A stretch of 64,000 nucleotides of DNA. It comes from Mesostigma viride. Its lineage: Eukaryota > Streptophyta > Mesostigmatophyceae > Mesostigmatales > Mesostigmataceae. The stretch is taken from the NCBI GenBank assembly GCA_009746045.1, contig RPFO01000154.1, positions 5,102,146-5,166,145 of the forward strand, written 5' to 3'. The notes below the pieces were generated by a model. That model did not search any database, was not told where the DNA came from, and worked only from the letters and a program-made list of their open reading frames with translations. Of this stretch, positions 44,691 through 55,966 are shown piece by piece; within the stretch, counting starts at the first letter, position 1; every line of letters begins with the position of its first letter. The position numbers and the translations under genes were made by a program.

Positions 44691-46976
44691 GGGGACGGGA
44701 CACCCCCGAATTTTTTGGCGCCAAAAAATTCGCGCCGGAGCCGAAGGTCACAAATTTCACGTGCACGGTGCGCGCACCCCTTGCGGAAGTGGCCATGGCG
44801 ACTGCGTTCAGGCGAAACTGCCACACTAGGGCAGGCGAAATGCAAAAATTTTACTCGAATCTAAAAGGATATGAGTTTATGATGTTAGTTTGTGGCGGAA
44901 ATCAGCTGGTTTACAATATCGCTGTTGTTTTTTTATGCCATCGGCATGGGGGGTAATCTGAATTTTTTGGTCGCGCGGAATGAAATAGAATTCATGATAG
45001 CGGCTGTAAAATAGCGGTTTTGGGGGCTGTTCTGACCTTGAAGCAGGCATTAATATCGGTTGCATCGAATTCTAAACCGAGCTGGTGCTTTTTGCCAGAT
45101 TTTCGGCCATTATCGGTAAGTAATTGTTCAGACCTGCGCAGTGCGTGTCTGACCTGTCCATGGAAGAACGGCTGTTGTTGCGCGCCTGGGCGAGGGATTT
45201 ACGAGGGCAAGGTACAGATTTGTCGCGAACGTTATCTGCTATCGGTGCTTTCTTCTATGAGCTCATCGTTCGAGGTTTTTTGCGTTCTTTTTGGGCAGTT
45301 TCCGCCAGCTAGCTCGCCGTCGCTTGCCGTTGTGTTGTCGAATACCTGGCAGCTTTAGATTGTTTTCGTTGATGTCGTGATCAGGGCCGCTTCAGTCGCA
45401 GCCTATAGCTCTTCGGGAAGGTATAAGGCATTTCATAAAACGTGTTCTGGCAAGGATGTTGTGCGTATGGACGCTTCTTGTTGTTTGAGAGTGACGCACC
45501 CTCTCCTCACAGGCCGCAGCGGCATCACAGCGCTCATGCGGTGAAGGGCCGCCAATGGTTTCTTTGCATTTTATCGTGCAGGGATGGAAGTGTTATAGTG
45601 ATGATGATGTTGGAGATATTGCATTTGTGTGACTGCATGTAGATAGCTGGCACCAATGGTTGTTTGAGCTTTCCTTTGTTATGATGATGTGACAAGACTA
45701 CAATGTGCTGAGCCAACCATGGTTGACATGCATGACTGCATGCAAGCTATATATACCATGTTCTTACTTGGTTCCCTGCCCTCCATAGTCCCAGTTTGTC
45801 ATCCATGCCGGGGAGGACAGTTTAGGAGGTGTTGTTGTGTTGATTAGCTTGGTTGGCATCAACCTTACACTCTAACCTGGGAGAAACATAGGAAATGCCG
45901 CTTAGGCATGTTAGGGCTACCATCGTCAAGGCTATGCACATATTTACAAGGCTGGCCATGCTGGAGGGATGATGAAGACATATGAGGTGCGTGGCCACCC
46001 CTTGTACTTTGTAAACATACTCTGCATGGTTTTGGTGCATGTTGGATGGCATATTAAGTGGCACTGTGGGGTTACTAACTTACTGAGTGGTCCTTAGCGC
46101 CTTGTCATGTGGTCATATAGGAAACCCATCAACTTGAGCAGTTCTTGTCGCAATGACACCCCACATTGAGCATGCGTTGCCGTCAGCGTGCAAGAGTTGA
46201 TTATGTGTGCTTTGGTCAGTTTGCAGATGTCTTTGATGAAGAAGGAGGTGCTAGTGTGGCTAAATGGTTACTCTAATTTCCTTGTAGCGTCTACATGGGT
46301 GGCCATCTTGGAATGGTTGTAACTTGAGCAGTTCTTGTCAGAATGGCGTCAAACCTTGAACATAGGAGGTACCATATGTGCAGAGAATGGTAGTATGTGG
46401 TTTGGCCAGTTTTCATGAGGCTTAGATGTATAAAGGGGTGTTAGTGTGGTTAAATACTAGCTAAAACCTCCCTTAGCTTCGTCACAGGTGGCAATCTAGG
46501 AATATCCATCAAATAGGGCTGCGCTTGTCAGAATGACCTGAAAATTTGGGGCTGCATGTCCCCCAACCTCTAGTATTTGGGAATATATGATTTGGCCCTA
46601 TTCCATGTGTTTATGATTTGATAATTTTTTTTTTCATTAAAAAAGTACCCTTTTTGCGGGAAAATCCATCAATGTGTGTAAACATGATAATTTTGTGCTC
46701 AAAATTAGGTAGCATTTCTCAAAAGTCAGGGAACTATATGGGAATATATGATTTGGTCCCAATATGTTTGCCCACTGCCCTAGGAAAAATGTGACTAGAA
46801 TAGCGTCTTTTTCTATTTTTAGCGCGTTACCGGTGCCCTGTGGGAGCTAGTACCCCCCCCAAGTGGCTGGAAAATTTTTTTTTTATCATATTAATGGTCC
46901 CCAATCATCATTGGATTTTTAGCACATGCATAGGTATGGTTTCCAGAAAAGTGCCCTTTAGGGGTGTCCCCTCCCC
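44691..46976. mobile_element. TTAA-target element G1 inserted in Copia RT
   Basis: TTAA at 44687-44690 and 46977-46980 flank inverted ends GGGGACGGGACACCCC and GGGGTGTCCCCTCCCC. Removing it together with one TTAA rejoins the pol frame precisely (SAEYIK to SCLDVLPV). It begins with TTTTTTGGCGCCAAAAAA. The 2.29-kb interior resembles G2 but has no transposase. TTAA duplications fit piggyBac or Kolobok; GGGG-type ends rather than CCC favour Kolobok slightly. Confidence 0.85.
46131..46620. repeat. Three ~190-bp degenerate repeats inside G1
   Basis: AACTTGAGCAGTTCTTGTC starts near 46132 and 46321, with a weaker copy near 46505 (GGGCTGCGCTTGTCAGAATG). Each unit contains a TTTGGCC and a (G)TGTGG(C/T)TAAAT block. 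The period is close to 190 bp. Confidence 0.6.
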
Positions 46977-46980
46977 TTAA

Positions 46981-47698
46981 GTCTTGTCTGGATGTTCTGC
47001 CTGTTCACATCACCCCTGACATGTGCCCTACCATTAGAGGCAAGCTTGGTTGGCTATGTGCTACATGTGCACCCCACCTGGCTTTTGTGAGCAGGGTAGA
47101 TGATGAGGTACTACAGGAGGTAGGAGCACGGGCAATCAAGCAGTTGTTGCATGATGGTCCACCTTTGATGCTTCACTCACTGGACCTGTTTACTCCCATT
47201 CACATCACGTGCATGATGGATAGTTCAATGGAGTCCATGGTAGTTACCAAGGTTCAAGCCAGAGAGGCTGGATTGTTTTTCCTGCATAACCAAGGTGGGA
47301 AGAAGTCACTAGTCTCCTGGTTCAGTAGATTGCACAAGAGGAAAGCTGTGAGTAGCAATGTAGCTGAATGCAGGGCTGTGGTATCTTCTGTCTTGCATGC
47401 AAGGTATCTCAATCACTTGCTGGTCTGGCTTCAACACCAGGCTGGTAGCTCTGCAGGAGTGAAAGCACATTTGCTGACTGACTCTCAATCTATCATCTCT
47501 TTCCTTGCCAATCCTTTGGCTGTACACTCGGACCTGGATTGGATTGTGCTAAAACAGGAATGCAAGTACCTGGAGTCTAAAGCCCACGTCAGGGACAAAG
47601 ACAATGCTGCAGATGCACTGACCAAGGTGCCACAAGCAGCAGGACCACAATACCAGGTCTTGTATGGGTTGATGAACCCTGGTTACAGTCTGAAGTGA
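46981..47698 (+). CDS. Copia RNase H domain (3' part of pol)
   Basis: This resumes the pol frame after G1. The sequence PTIRGKLGWLCATCAPHLAFV is the post-RT connection block. RNase H follows with MMDSSMES, NVAECRAV, LLTDSQSI and NAADALTK supplying D, E, D and D. The stop is at 47696-47698. The region 47699-47939 and 50602-50741 to the 3' LTR has no further gene. Confidence 0.8.
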
Positions 47699-47943
47699 CT
47701 GGCACATTGTACATGTTAGCCCATGACCCCCTGCCTAATACTGCAGCTGAAAGGCTGCAGTGGCAGCTGGGTAGTTTTCTGACAGTGAGAAGCACTGGTC
47801 TAGAAAGTTGGGACATGATGAATGTGTTATTTATTGAATAAAATTTTGTGAGACACTTGTTTGGATGACCATGACATGCTGGGGCCTTGAGCACCCATCT
47901 CACTCAGTTAAGAAACCATGCTTGAGACATGGGGCCTTTTTAA

Positions 47944-50597
47944 GGGGACGTGCGCCCGCCGAATTTTTTGGCGCCAAAAATATTCGCGGTACCGCCGTGA
48001 AGTTAAAAGTGGGTGCACGGTGCGCGCACCCCTTGCGGAAGTGGCCATGGCGACTGCGTTTAGGCGAAACTAGCCATGTAGGGCTAGAGAAATGCAAAAA
48101 AAATGCTCGAATGTTGGAGACGATGATTTAATGATGTTGGGTTGTGGCGGCAAGTTGCTGGTTTACAATATCGCTGCTTTCTTTTACTGCCATCGGCATG
48201 GGGGGTAATCTGCATTTTTTGGTCGCGCGGAATAAAATAGAATTCGTGATAGCGGCAGTGAATTCGCAGTTTTGGGGGGCTTTTTGACCGTAAACGATGC
48301 ATTAATATCGGTAGCATTGAATTCCAAACCAAACTGGTGCTTTTTGCTACATTTTCGGCTATTCTCGGTAAGTAATTCTTCAGGCCTGCGCAGTGCATGT
48401 CGGAACCTTCCATGGAAGAACGGCCGTTGTTGCGCGCCTGGGCGAGGGATCTGCGAGGGACAGGTATAGATTTGTCGCGAATGTTATGTGCTATCAGTTC
48501 TTTCTTCTATGAGCTCATCGTTCGAAGTTTTTTTCGTTCTTTTTGGGCAGTTTCCGCCAGCTAGCTCGCCGTTGCTTGCCGTGGTGTTGTCGAATACCTG
48601 GTAGATTTAGATTGTTTTCGCTGACGTCGTGGTCAGGGCCGCTTCAGTCGAAGCCTATATCTTCTCGGGAAGGTTTAAGGCATTTCATAAAACGTGTTCT
48701 GGCAAGGATGTTGTGCGTATGGACGCTTCTTGTTGTGTGAGAGTGACGCACCCTCTCTTCGCAGCGGCATCACAGCGCTCATGCGCTGGAGGGCCGCCAA
48801 TGGTTTCTTTCCATTTTATCGTGCAGGGGAGGAAGTGTTTTATTGACGATCATGTTGGAGATATTGCATTTGTGTGACTGCATGTAGATAGCTACCACCA
48901 TTGGTTTATTTGAGCTTTCCCTTGATATCATCATGTGAAAAGACTGCAATGTGCTGAGCCAACCATGGTTGACTGCATGCAAGCTTTGTATGCCATGATC
49001 TCCTTGGTTCCTTGCCCTCCATAGTTCCAGTTTGTTGCCCATCTCAGGTAGGGCAGCTCAGGAGTTGTTGCTGTGTTGATTAGCTTGGTTGGCATCAACC
49101 TTACACTCTAACCTGGGAGAAACATAGAAAATGCTGGTAAGGCATTTTAGTGCCATCATCATTATTGCTATTCACATGCTTATTAGTCTGGCCATGCTCG
49201 AGGGACGGTTAAGGGGTATGAGGTGTGTGGCCAACCCTGTGTACTTCATAACATATTCAGCATGGATTTGATGCATGTTGGATGGCATGTAAAGTGTAAT
49301 TGTGTTTATACTTGGTTACTGAGTGGTCCTTAGCGCCTGTCCGGTGGTCGTCTAGGAAACTCATCAGTGCGTGTCACAGTGACCCCCAACCTTGAGCATG
49401 TGTCGTCATCAGTGTGTAATAGTTATTTATATGTGCTTTTGGTCATAGATTTGCCGAGTTCTAATCATGAAGTTTACAAGGTAACCTTGGGTAGAGTATA
49501 GTGTATGCTCTCTTGGCATGTATGCCTAGCGATCGTGTTGCTATGCTTGCGTTTGCAAGGTTGGCCATGCCGAGGGCAGGTAAGGGCAGATGCGGTGCCT
49601 AGCCGTTTGCTTATGGGTGTAGACACCTCCCCCGCTGCCCTTGCACAGCTGGACGAGCTGAGGAAAAAGAGGGAGTGCCAGCAGGTGGTCAAGAAGACGC
49701 TAGAGTACAAGGCTGAGGCAGCCCGGGCGTGGCATGTGAAGCGTGGCCATCGCTGGGATGAGGGCAAGGTAGATGCCCAGAGGGGCCAGGTCACCTACAG
49801 CAAGGGGGTGCACTATGGGGGTGTGGGGGCTGCTACTGGGGGGCGGGGGCGGGCAGCAATGAGGATGATGATGACACTGCACACATCCCTTGCTTGCGCT
49901 GCTCTAAGACCGATGCATCTGATGATGACCCTTTCTTGCTGTGCAGCACACCCGGGTGCGATGGGGGGCTCCACCTGAGCTGCACGGTCCCTCTCCTGCC
50001 CAGCGTACCTGATGGGGACTGGTTCTGCCCAGTTTGCTGCGGGGAAGACTGTGATGATGGCAGTGATAGTGACAGTGACTAGTATAATGGACGCCCAGGT
50101 GGCATGCTGCCAAAGAGCATAACTTCCACACCGCTTGTCCAAATGCAGCCAGATTTTGCGAGCGTGTGTGTCGATGACTAATGGAATTTTAAATATCATG
50201 TTTGGCCCATTTCACATGTGTTTGGTATTTTATTATTTTTGGCATGTGTGAAAAACAGCGTTTTTGTACTTGCAAGAGCATAAAAATTCTAAAGCATGTC
50301 AGATATGGGTTGTGAGTGGCTCTAATTTTTGGCCACCCACGACCTGCTTGGAAAATATCATGGCTGGCCTGAATTGATGTGTGCATGGGCTGGGGCATAC
50401 TGTGCCCTAATTAGCGTCTTTTTCTATTTTTAGCGCGATACCGGCGCGTGGTTGGGGGTAGAACCTTCAATGAATGCATGGATAACTCACTAAACATGTT
50501 ATTTAGGGCCCCTAATCATGGCTGGGCATAATTCAATTGAATTCATATTGAAACAAGTGTATTCCAGTTTTGGGGGGTTTTGGTGGCACACCTCCCC
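47944..50597. mobile_element. TTAA-target element G2 in the Copia 3' region
   Basis: TTAA (47940-47943) precedes GGGGACGTGCGCCCGCC, and GGTGGCACACCTCCCC precedes TTAA (50598-50601). The first ~1.4 kb and the last ~200 bp (TAGCGTCTTTTTCTATTTTT block) are homologous to G1. G2 also carries a remnant coding segment at 49565-50082 that G1 lacks. Confidence 0.85.
49565..50082 (+). pseudogene. PHD-finger protein remnant inside G2
   Basis: One frame reads LRKKRECQQVVKKTLEY then KRGHRWDEGKVDAQRG and ends near 49840. After a shift in a G-rich run, another frame reads PCLRCSKTDAS, LLCSTPGCDGG, LHLSCTVPLLPS and GDWFCPVC, a C4HC3 PHD-type zinc finger, with an acidic C-terminal tail and stop at 50082. It may be the last exon of the parental transposase; piggyBac-type enzymes end in a cross-brace zinc finger. 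Alternatively it is captured from a host gene or from a retroelement pol. I cannot choose. Confidence 0.55.
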
Positions 50598-50741
50598 TTA
50601 ATGCATCTCTTGTACATGTGTGAGGTGACCTTTGGGTCCTAGTAGGTTATCTGACAGTTTTTCTAAGGCATTGGGAATGGCTGCGTCCATTTGATGGCTA
50701 TATGTGTTTCTGTTGAAACCCAAAGAAAACTGTAAAGTGGG

Positions 50742-51120
50742 AGTTAGTCTAAGTCTCCCGCCTGTAGCCTAAGTGGACACGTGCCAGCACCGCCGGCGCC
50801 CAATTGGGTACTGGGACGGTGCTGGACTAGAGCAGTCGTGGCATGGACACGTGGCTAGACTCAGTATGTGATGAGCCGGTACCTCAGTACCGGGACTGTA
50901 GTTGTCATGTTAGGACTGACTAGATCAGGTTGTAACTGATAGGTTAGTCCGTCCAGGATCAGTAAGTTAGTTTAACTTACGCAAAGTCTGGCCAGCCATA
51001 GTTGACGGCTGGCCAGCAGTATATGTGCCATTCTATCCTAATGCCAAGGTGTCTCGTCGTTCACGCACACACACGCCATTTGGCAGTGCCCAAGCATTCC
51101 AAGCTTTGTGTTGCATAACT
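50742..51120 (+). repeat. Copia 3' LTR (379 bp), intact
   Basis: The intact copy shows the uninterrupted sequence GTCCGTCCAGGATCAG at the point where the 5' LTR is split. It is preceded by the purine tract AAAGTGGG and followed by CCCTG. Confidence 0.95.
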
Positions 51121-51272
51121 CCCTGCCCCTGCCCCTGCCCCTGCCCCTGCCCCTGCCCCTGCCCCTGCCCCTGCCCCTGCCCCTGCCCCTGCCCCTGCCC
51201 CTGCCCCTGCCCCTGCCCCTGCCCCTGCCCCTGCCCCCTGCCCCTGCCCCTGCCCCTGCCCCTGCCCCTGCC
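51116..51272. repeat. (CCCCTG)n satellite, right part
   Basis: It continues the array broken by the Copia element at 32071. One irregular unit with an extra C occurs near 51235. The first bases overlap the LTR/target boundary. Confidence 0.9.
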
Positions 51273-51560
51273 ATCACCATTCTAACCACCACACAATACG
51301 AAAAGCAAGAAGAAACTATAATAAACAAGCACAAAGTTGACTGCACATTACATGCCACTGTACCAGCAGGCACATAGCAAATTTTAGCTGCAGCTTCAAT
51401 TTCAACTTCATTGCAATTGCAAGTGTGACTGCATGTGTAATTTCAACTACCAATGCTTTATGCCCACTGCATGTGCCCAGTGCGAATGCAATTCAAAAGC
51501 AACATGCAATCGCAATTACAGCTGAAGCCGGCTATTAAACAAAGATATATAAAGCAGCTG
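51273..51560. other. AT-rich spacer; nothing recognised
   Basis: Repeated TTTCAACTTCA/GCAATTGCAA-like words, no coding signal. It borders the TTAA of element G3. Confidence 0.4.
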
Positions 51561-51564
51561 TTAA

Positions 51565-51908
51565 GGGGACGGTCCCGGCGCGAATATTTTGGCGCCGAAA
51601 AATTCGCGGTGCCCGTCCGTACCGTGAAAAAGTGGTGCACGGTGCGCGCACCCCTACCGGAGCTGGCCATGGCGACTTGCTTTCAGGCAGAGTAGAAAAA
51701 GATAGCTCGCGGAATGCAGAGAAACTGAGCGAATCTTAAAGACGATGAGTAAATGATACTACTTCGTAGCGGAGTTCGCGTTTTTTGCAGTGTCGATGAT
51801 TTTATTGATGACCATCGCCACGGGGGTCCAATCTCATGTTTTCGTCGAAAGGAATAAATTAGAATGCACGCAGGCGGCGGTGATTGTCAGTTTTTATGGG
51901 CTGTACCT
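51565..51908. mobile_element. 5' fragment of a third TTAA-target element (G3)
   Basis: TTAA (51561-51564) precedes GGGGACGGTCCCGGCGCG, then ATTTTGGCGCCGAAAAATTC and the GTGCACGGTGCGCGCACCCC block shared with G1 and G2. It is cut at 51909 by the left end of DIRS-like element F. The other half was not found. Confidence 0.75.
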
Positions 51909-52370
51909 AGCGTCAAGGATTGGTTGATCTTACGATCTGGATTCCCTGATTTGCGACTAAGGGGAGCGGAGTGCGAGTCGGTGCCGCTGCCTCATGGCTG
52001 ATCTGCGAGAAATGCTCCTAGCAAGAGTGAAAGTCCCTGCAAATGACCTCTGGACTGTTTCCAAGTACTTGGATGTAGGTCAAAGTACTTCATTAGTACT
52101 ACAGGGTAGTACAATCTACTTCAAACTAGTTCAAACTAGCTCAGGCAAGTAAAGATTCGTTCAGGTGTAGCACAACCTGCCTAGGAGGTGGTATGACCAC
52201 TTGGGTTGAAGTAGACAGTGACTAAACGTAGTACAATGTCGAAAGAATCAGTACAAGTGGGTTCTTTGTAGTACAACTGGTCAGTGGCACCTGGGCGCCG
52301 CGCCAGTACTGTACCGGACTTGCATTCGTCACCGTGCGCATGCAATGCAGCCAATTTATTGAGGAAGACA

Positions 52371-52861
52371 AGTAGACCCGGCGGGGGCCAAGCCCCCAAC
52401 TATTTTGGACTCCACAACTAATGGAGAATCCTATTCAAGCCCGGCTGCGCAGAGTCTAAATTCCCGTGGCCCGGTGCCAGTGGCCCAGTGCCCGTGGCCC
52501 GGCGCGGCGCCCGTGGCCCGGTACTGGTTAGTGGCCCGGTGGCTACTGGCTACTGGCTAGTGCGAGTTGTGGCCCGTTGAAATTCCTTTCGTCCCTCCGT
52601 TGCTGAATTTTTTTCCCCGTGGCTAGTTGCCCGTGGCCCGTGGCTACTGGCTTCGCTGCGGTCCGGATAGGAATTAGTACGGTGCTCGCTGCGCTCGCTC
52701 GCTGCGCTCGCGGCTCGGGCGCTTCGCGCGTACTGTTTCTGTGATATCTGCGATTCTTCCGTCGACCTCCGCAGTACCCCCTAATGGCTGATTTTTGTAC
52801 AACGATTTTCTACCTAATTATCGGACCAACGGTCACGAAGCTCGCTTTATATAAGGGAAAG
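52371..52861. mobile_element. Unclassified 491-bp insertion in element F's left end
   Basis: Comparison with A and B shows extra sequence between two copies of GACA (52367-52370, 52862-52865). It contains many GTGGCCCGG words (52465-52640), a CGCTGCGCTCGCTCGCTGCG palindrome-like block near 52685, and TATATAAGGG near its end. No coding. Confidence 0.6.
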
Positions 52862-52984
52862 GACATGGCGGCGCATGCTTTATCAGTTTTCAAATTCGTT
52901 TTTCGGCTTTCTAAGCCATCTTTTGGCCGTTTTACCTCGGAATAGGTCCGTTTTAAAGCTAACGACTTCCTCTTTACGAATCTT

Positions 52985-53570
52985 ATGGCTAGCGGGGATG
53001 CAAACGCTAGCGAGACGGGGGATTTACCGCGCGGATTTGCGAGTCGTGTGGAGGAAATCTATGTGAACCATGGCAGGAACGCCTCAGCTGTCGCCTATTT
53101 TATAGCAGCAGAACTCGGCTCTGAATACCCTAAAATATTGTTGCGTAGCTCGGAAAACAAGTTATGAAGTTTGGCAGAAAAGCTTTGGATCTTTGGGTTT
53201 GAAATCAATGGGTATGACACTCGTGAGGAGCTGGCGCAAAATATTTCAGCCAAGGTGGCGAAAATGTTAGCACAAGGTACAACAGGCATTACAAACGATG
53301 AGGAACCGAATGGGGACTCCTCAGAGGAGGACACACTGATGTCGGGGAAGCTTTGGCGGGGGCCAAAGAGCAGCAGGCGCAGGGATTTCGCCCCCCAGGT
53401 GCTAGCACAGTTGCTGGCGCACCAGGTGCCGTTTTTCCCGCCGTTTTTGGTCATACGGCGCCTGTCGTCGGAGGGGATGGCAGGAAACAGCTTGCAAATG
53501 CAGGGAGGAGCTTGGCAAACGCGGCTGGCGCTAGTTTTGGGGGAGGCGAGGGGGTGTCTGCCAGTGAACA
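52985..53570 (+). pseudogene. Element F gag remnant
   Basis: It starts MASGDANASETGDLPRGFAS and is close to element B's Gag. It has a TGA stop at 53165-53167 (ENKL-stop; B has Arg) and a frameshift near 53330 (SSEEDT). It ends in VSASEQAY, past which the sequence is unrelated. Confidence 0.85.
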
Positions 53571-53995
53571 GGCATACGCAATACGCAATCGTACGGGGCC
53601 CATGGGTATTGGGTATAATATGCTCGTACGGTGTATGATACGCAAATCGTACGGTGACTCTTGAAAATGCTGTTTTTTTAATGGTTCAGGGGGTTCCTCA
53701 ACATTCTGACCAATCAGGCATGTTTTCTTTGTGTTCTTGCAATGCACCACATGCCTATATGTGACATATCATCTCATGACATTGGCATTACCGTTGCTGC
53801 TTACAAGTACAAGCATTGTCATGTTTAATTGTTAAGTCTGTTAAAAGCACACCATAACAAAGTTGTATGCACAATCAGTGCACACCTGAAAAGGATAATA
53901 ACACAAGTAGATATGCATGCGCAATGACACTTGCAGAGGTATAGAGATTGCTGCCACCATTACTGTAGGTTGAACTTAAAACCACGTCATCTCTT
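53571..53995. other. Spacer between two DIRS fragments; nothing recognised
   Basis: The first ~90 bp repeat the word ATCGTACGG or TCGTACGGTG three times (53587-53655). The rest is AT-rich and without signal. Confidence 0.4.
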
Positions 53996-54467
53996 GCAGC
54001 CCCCACTTCAGGCTCTGCACGGCTGCGCGCGCCTCTTTCTCATTGATGTGCGCCCCCGCCTCCCTCCACCGGTGTTTCACCGCCACACGCCAGCGGGCGG
54101 TCGCCACCGCCCGATGTTCCCTCTCCCCCGTTCGCTCCACACCGACCTCTTCCGACCCGACACACAGAGTCTTCCACCCCTTCATTTCGCGGCAGTTGGA
54201 CAAAGCCTTCACGTCTGCCTCTGCCAGACGGGCGTACACCACACCGGAGCCCCGGCTCGACGCGTCACTGGCCACGACGGTGGTGTCCAGTGGCTGGTTG
54301 CGCTGCGCATGCACCAGGGGAGCCAGGCAGACAGCCGCCCAGAGCTCCCGGCGCACACTTGCCCAGAGTTGGAAGCGTCCTCCCTTGCGGAGGGCCAGCA
54401 CTTGGTGGAGCATCCTGTAGGCCTGGAACCAGGTGCTTAGCAGACTCCTGCGCAGCAGCTGGATCCT
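53996..54467 (-). pseudogene. RT-RNase H fragment of a B-type DIRS-like element
   Basis: The minus strand encodes MLHQVLALRKGGRFQLW through INEKEARAAVQSLKWGL, equal to residues ~345-484 of the element B polyprotein with few changes. It is truncated at 54467 in GGATCC, where element C starts. Confidence 0.9.
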
Positions 54468-55927
54468 GATTGATCTTACGATCGGGATTCCCTGATTTTG
54501 CCTGGGGGAGCGGAGGGATGGAGGTGCGCCGCTACCTTGGAGGCGCTACACCGTTGCCCAGTGGTGCAAGTCGACATGCGGGAGCCAAACGGGGTGGCCA
54601 CGCCCTCTCTGGAGGGTCTGACAGCCTTGGATGGGCCTCAGATGTAGTTCGAACTAGTTCAAAGTTAGTACAGGTAGTACAAACTAGTTCAAACGAGTTC
54701 AATCTACTTCAACTAGTATCCAGGGACCCTCAAGATATGCCAGGTGGTTGCTGAACGGTTCTGGCATGACAGAACATGTGTGACATCATAAAAATGTAGT
54801 ACAATGTTGAAAAAAGTAGTATCAGGGTCCTAGATCTAGTACAGTAGTATTCTGAGGTCATTCTTACATGGAGCGCCGCGCCGGCGGGGCGCCGCACTTG
54901 CGTGTGTCACGGATGCAACGTTGATGCGATGTATTTCAAGGTGGTGATGGCTGCCAAGCCAGCTTATCAGTTTTCAACACAACTAGAGCAATACTTCACC
55001 GTTTTTGACAAAGTTGGTGTCAAACTAATCGTGAGACAATAGCCGACATCATTTTGACGGTTTTTGCACCAAGTTTTGACGGGTTTGCGCAACGGGAGTA
55101 AAAGTCCGCAAGGTAGAACTGAGTGACAAATTTTCAGTCCGAAATTTTTCTCAGTCTCCAAGATTGCGGAATATTGAGCCTAGTTGTGAGAAATTTCTTC
55201 ATCTTTGAATTCTATAATGGCTAGTGATCACGAAGACACCACCCTTGAGGCAGTAGACCGAGATTTCTTATTAAATGTGAAAAAATCGTATTTTCAGGGG
55301 GGCAAGGAGTTGTTAACGACTTTGAAGTTCTTGACTGAGTATCTCGGTCCAAACTGGGCCCAAAGGCTTACTACTATGTCTGAGGGTCGTTTGACATCCT
55401 TGGGACAGTTTCTCAAGACTGCAGGGCTCCAGATTAGTGAGGGGTCAAGTGATTCCGACATGGGTTCCATGTTGTGCAAGGCCATTACTCTAGAGATGAA
55501 GAAGCCCCCAGTGGCCACTGGGGGCAAGGGGAAGACTGGTCCAGCCAGGGGCGAAAGGACCCGAAAGGATCCTCCCAGCAACGGCACCGACGAGGAAGAG
55601 GAGGACGCGACGAGCTCTGAGGATTTTTTGGACGCGCGCGAGCAGCTGGCCCCTGCTGCTGCTCGCGCCAAGGGAAAGAAGTCTCAGGGCAGGAACCGAA
55701 AGCTGGCAGAGAATGCTGCCCTTCTGGCGGGCGTCCGCGAGCTCATCGGAGCGGAGTTGCAAGCCCTGGCGCGGGGGAAGAGGAGGGACGCGAGGAAAGG
55801 GAAGAGCCAGCGCGAGGACAAGGGGGGCAAGGGCCATCCGAAGAGCAAGCGCCAGGAGAAGAGACGCGCGCAGCGCGGGAGCAGCCCAGGCTCGACAGAC
55901 ACCAGCAGAGGGAGCGACGAGAGTCGC

Positions 55928-55966
<39 letters not shown>

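Larger units (their letters stand above)
32072..51120 (+). mobile_element. Copia-type LTR retrotransposon carrying three nested insertions
   Basis: The two LTRs (379 bp each, AGTTAGTC...GCATAACT) bound the element. CCCTG precedes the left LTR and follows the right one, a 5-bp target duplication in a (CCCCTG)n array. Insertions are a DIRS pair in the 5' LTR (32285-38902) and TTAA elements at 44691-46976 and 47944-50597; without them it is about 7.5 kb. The coding order is Gag, zinc knuckle, integrase, protease-like, RT, RNase H. A purine tract (AAAGTGGG) abuts the 3' LTR. Several frameshifts mean it is now defective. Confidence 0.9.
51909..53570 (+). mobile_element. Decayed DIRS-like element F, left end and gag start
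   Basis: It begins TTGGTTGATCTTACGATCTGG and follows the B-type left terminal region to 52370. A 491-bp insertion interrupts it there, then it resumes at 52862 and enters a B-type gag at 52985. Similarity to B stops near 53570. Confidence 0.8.
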
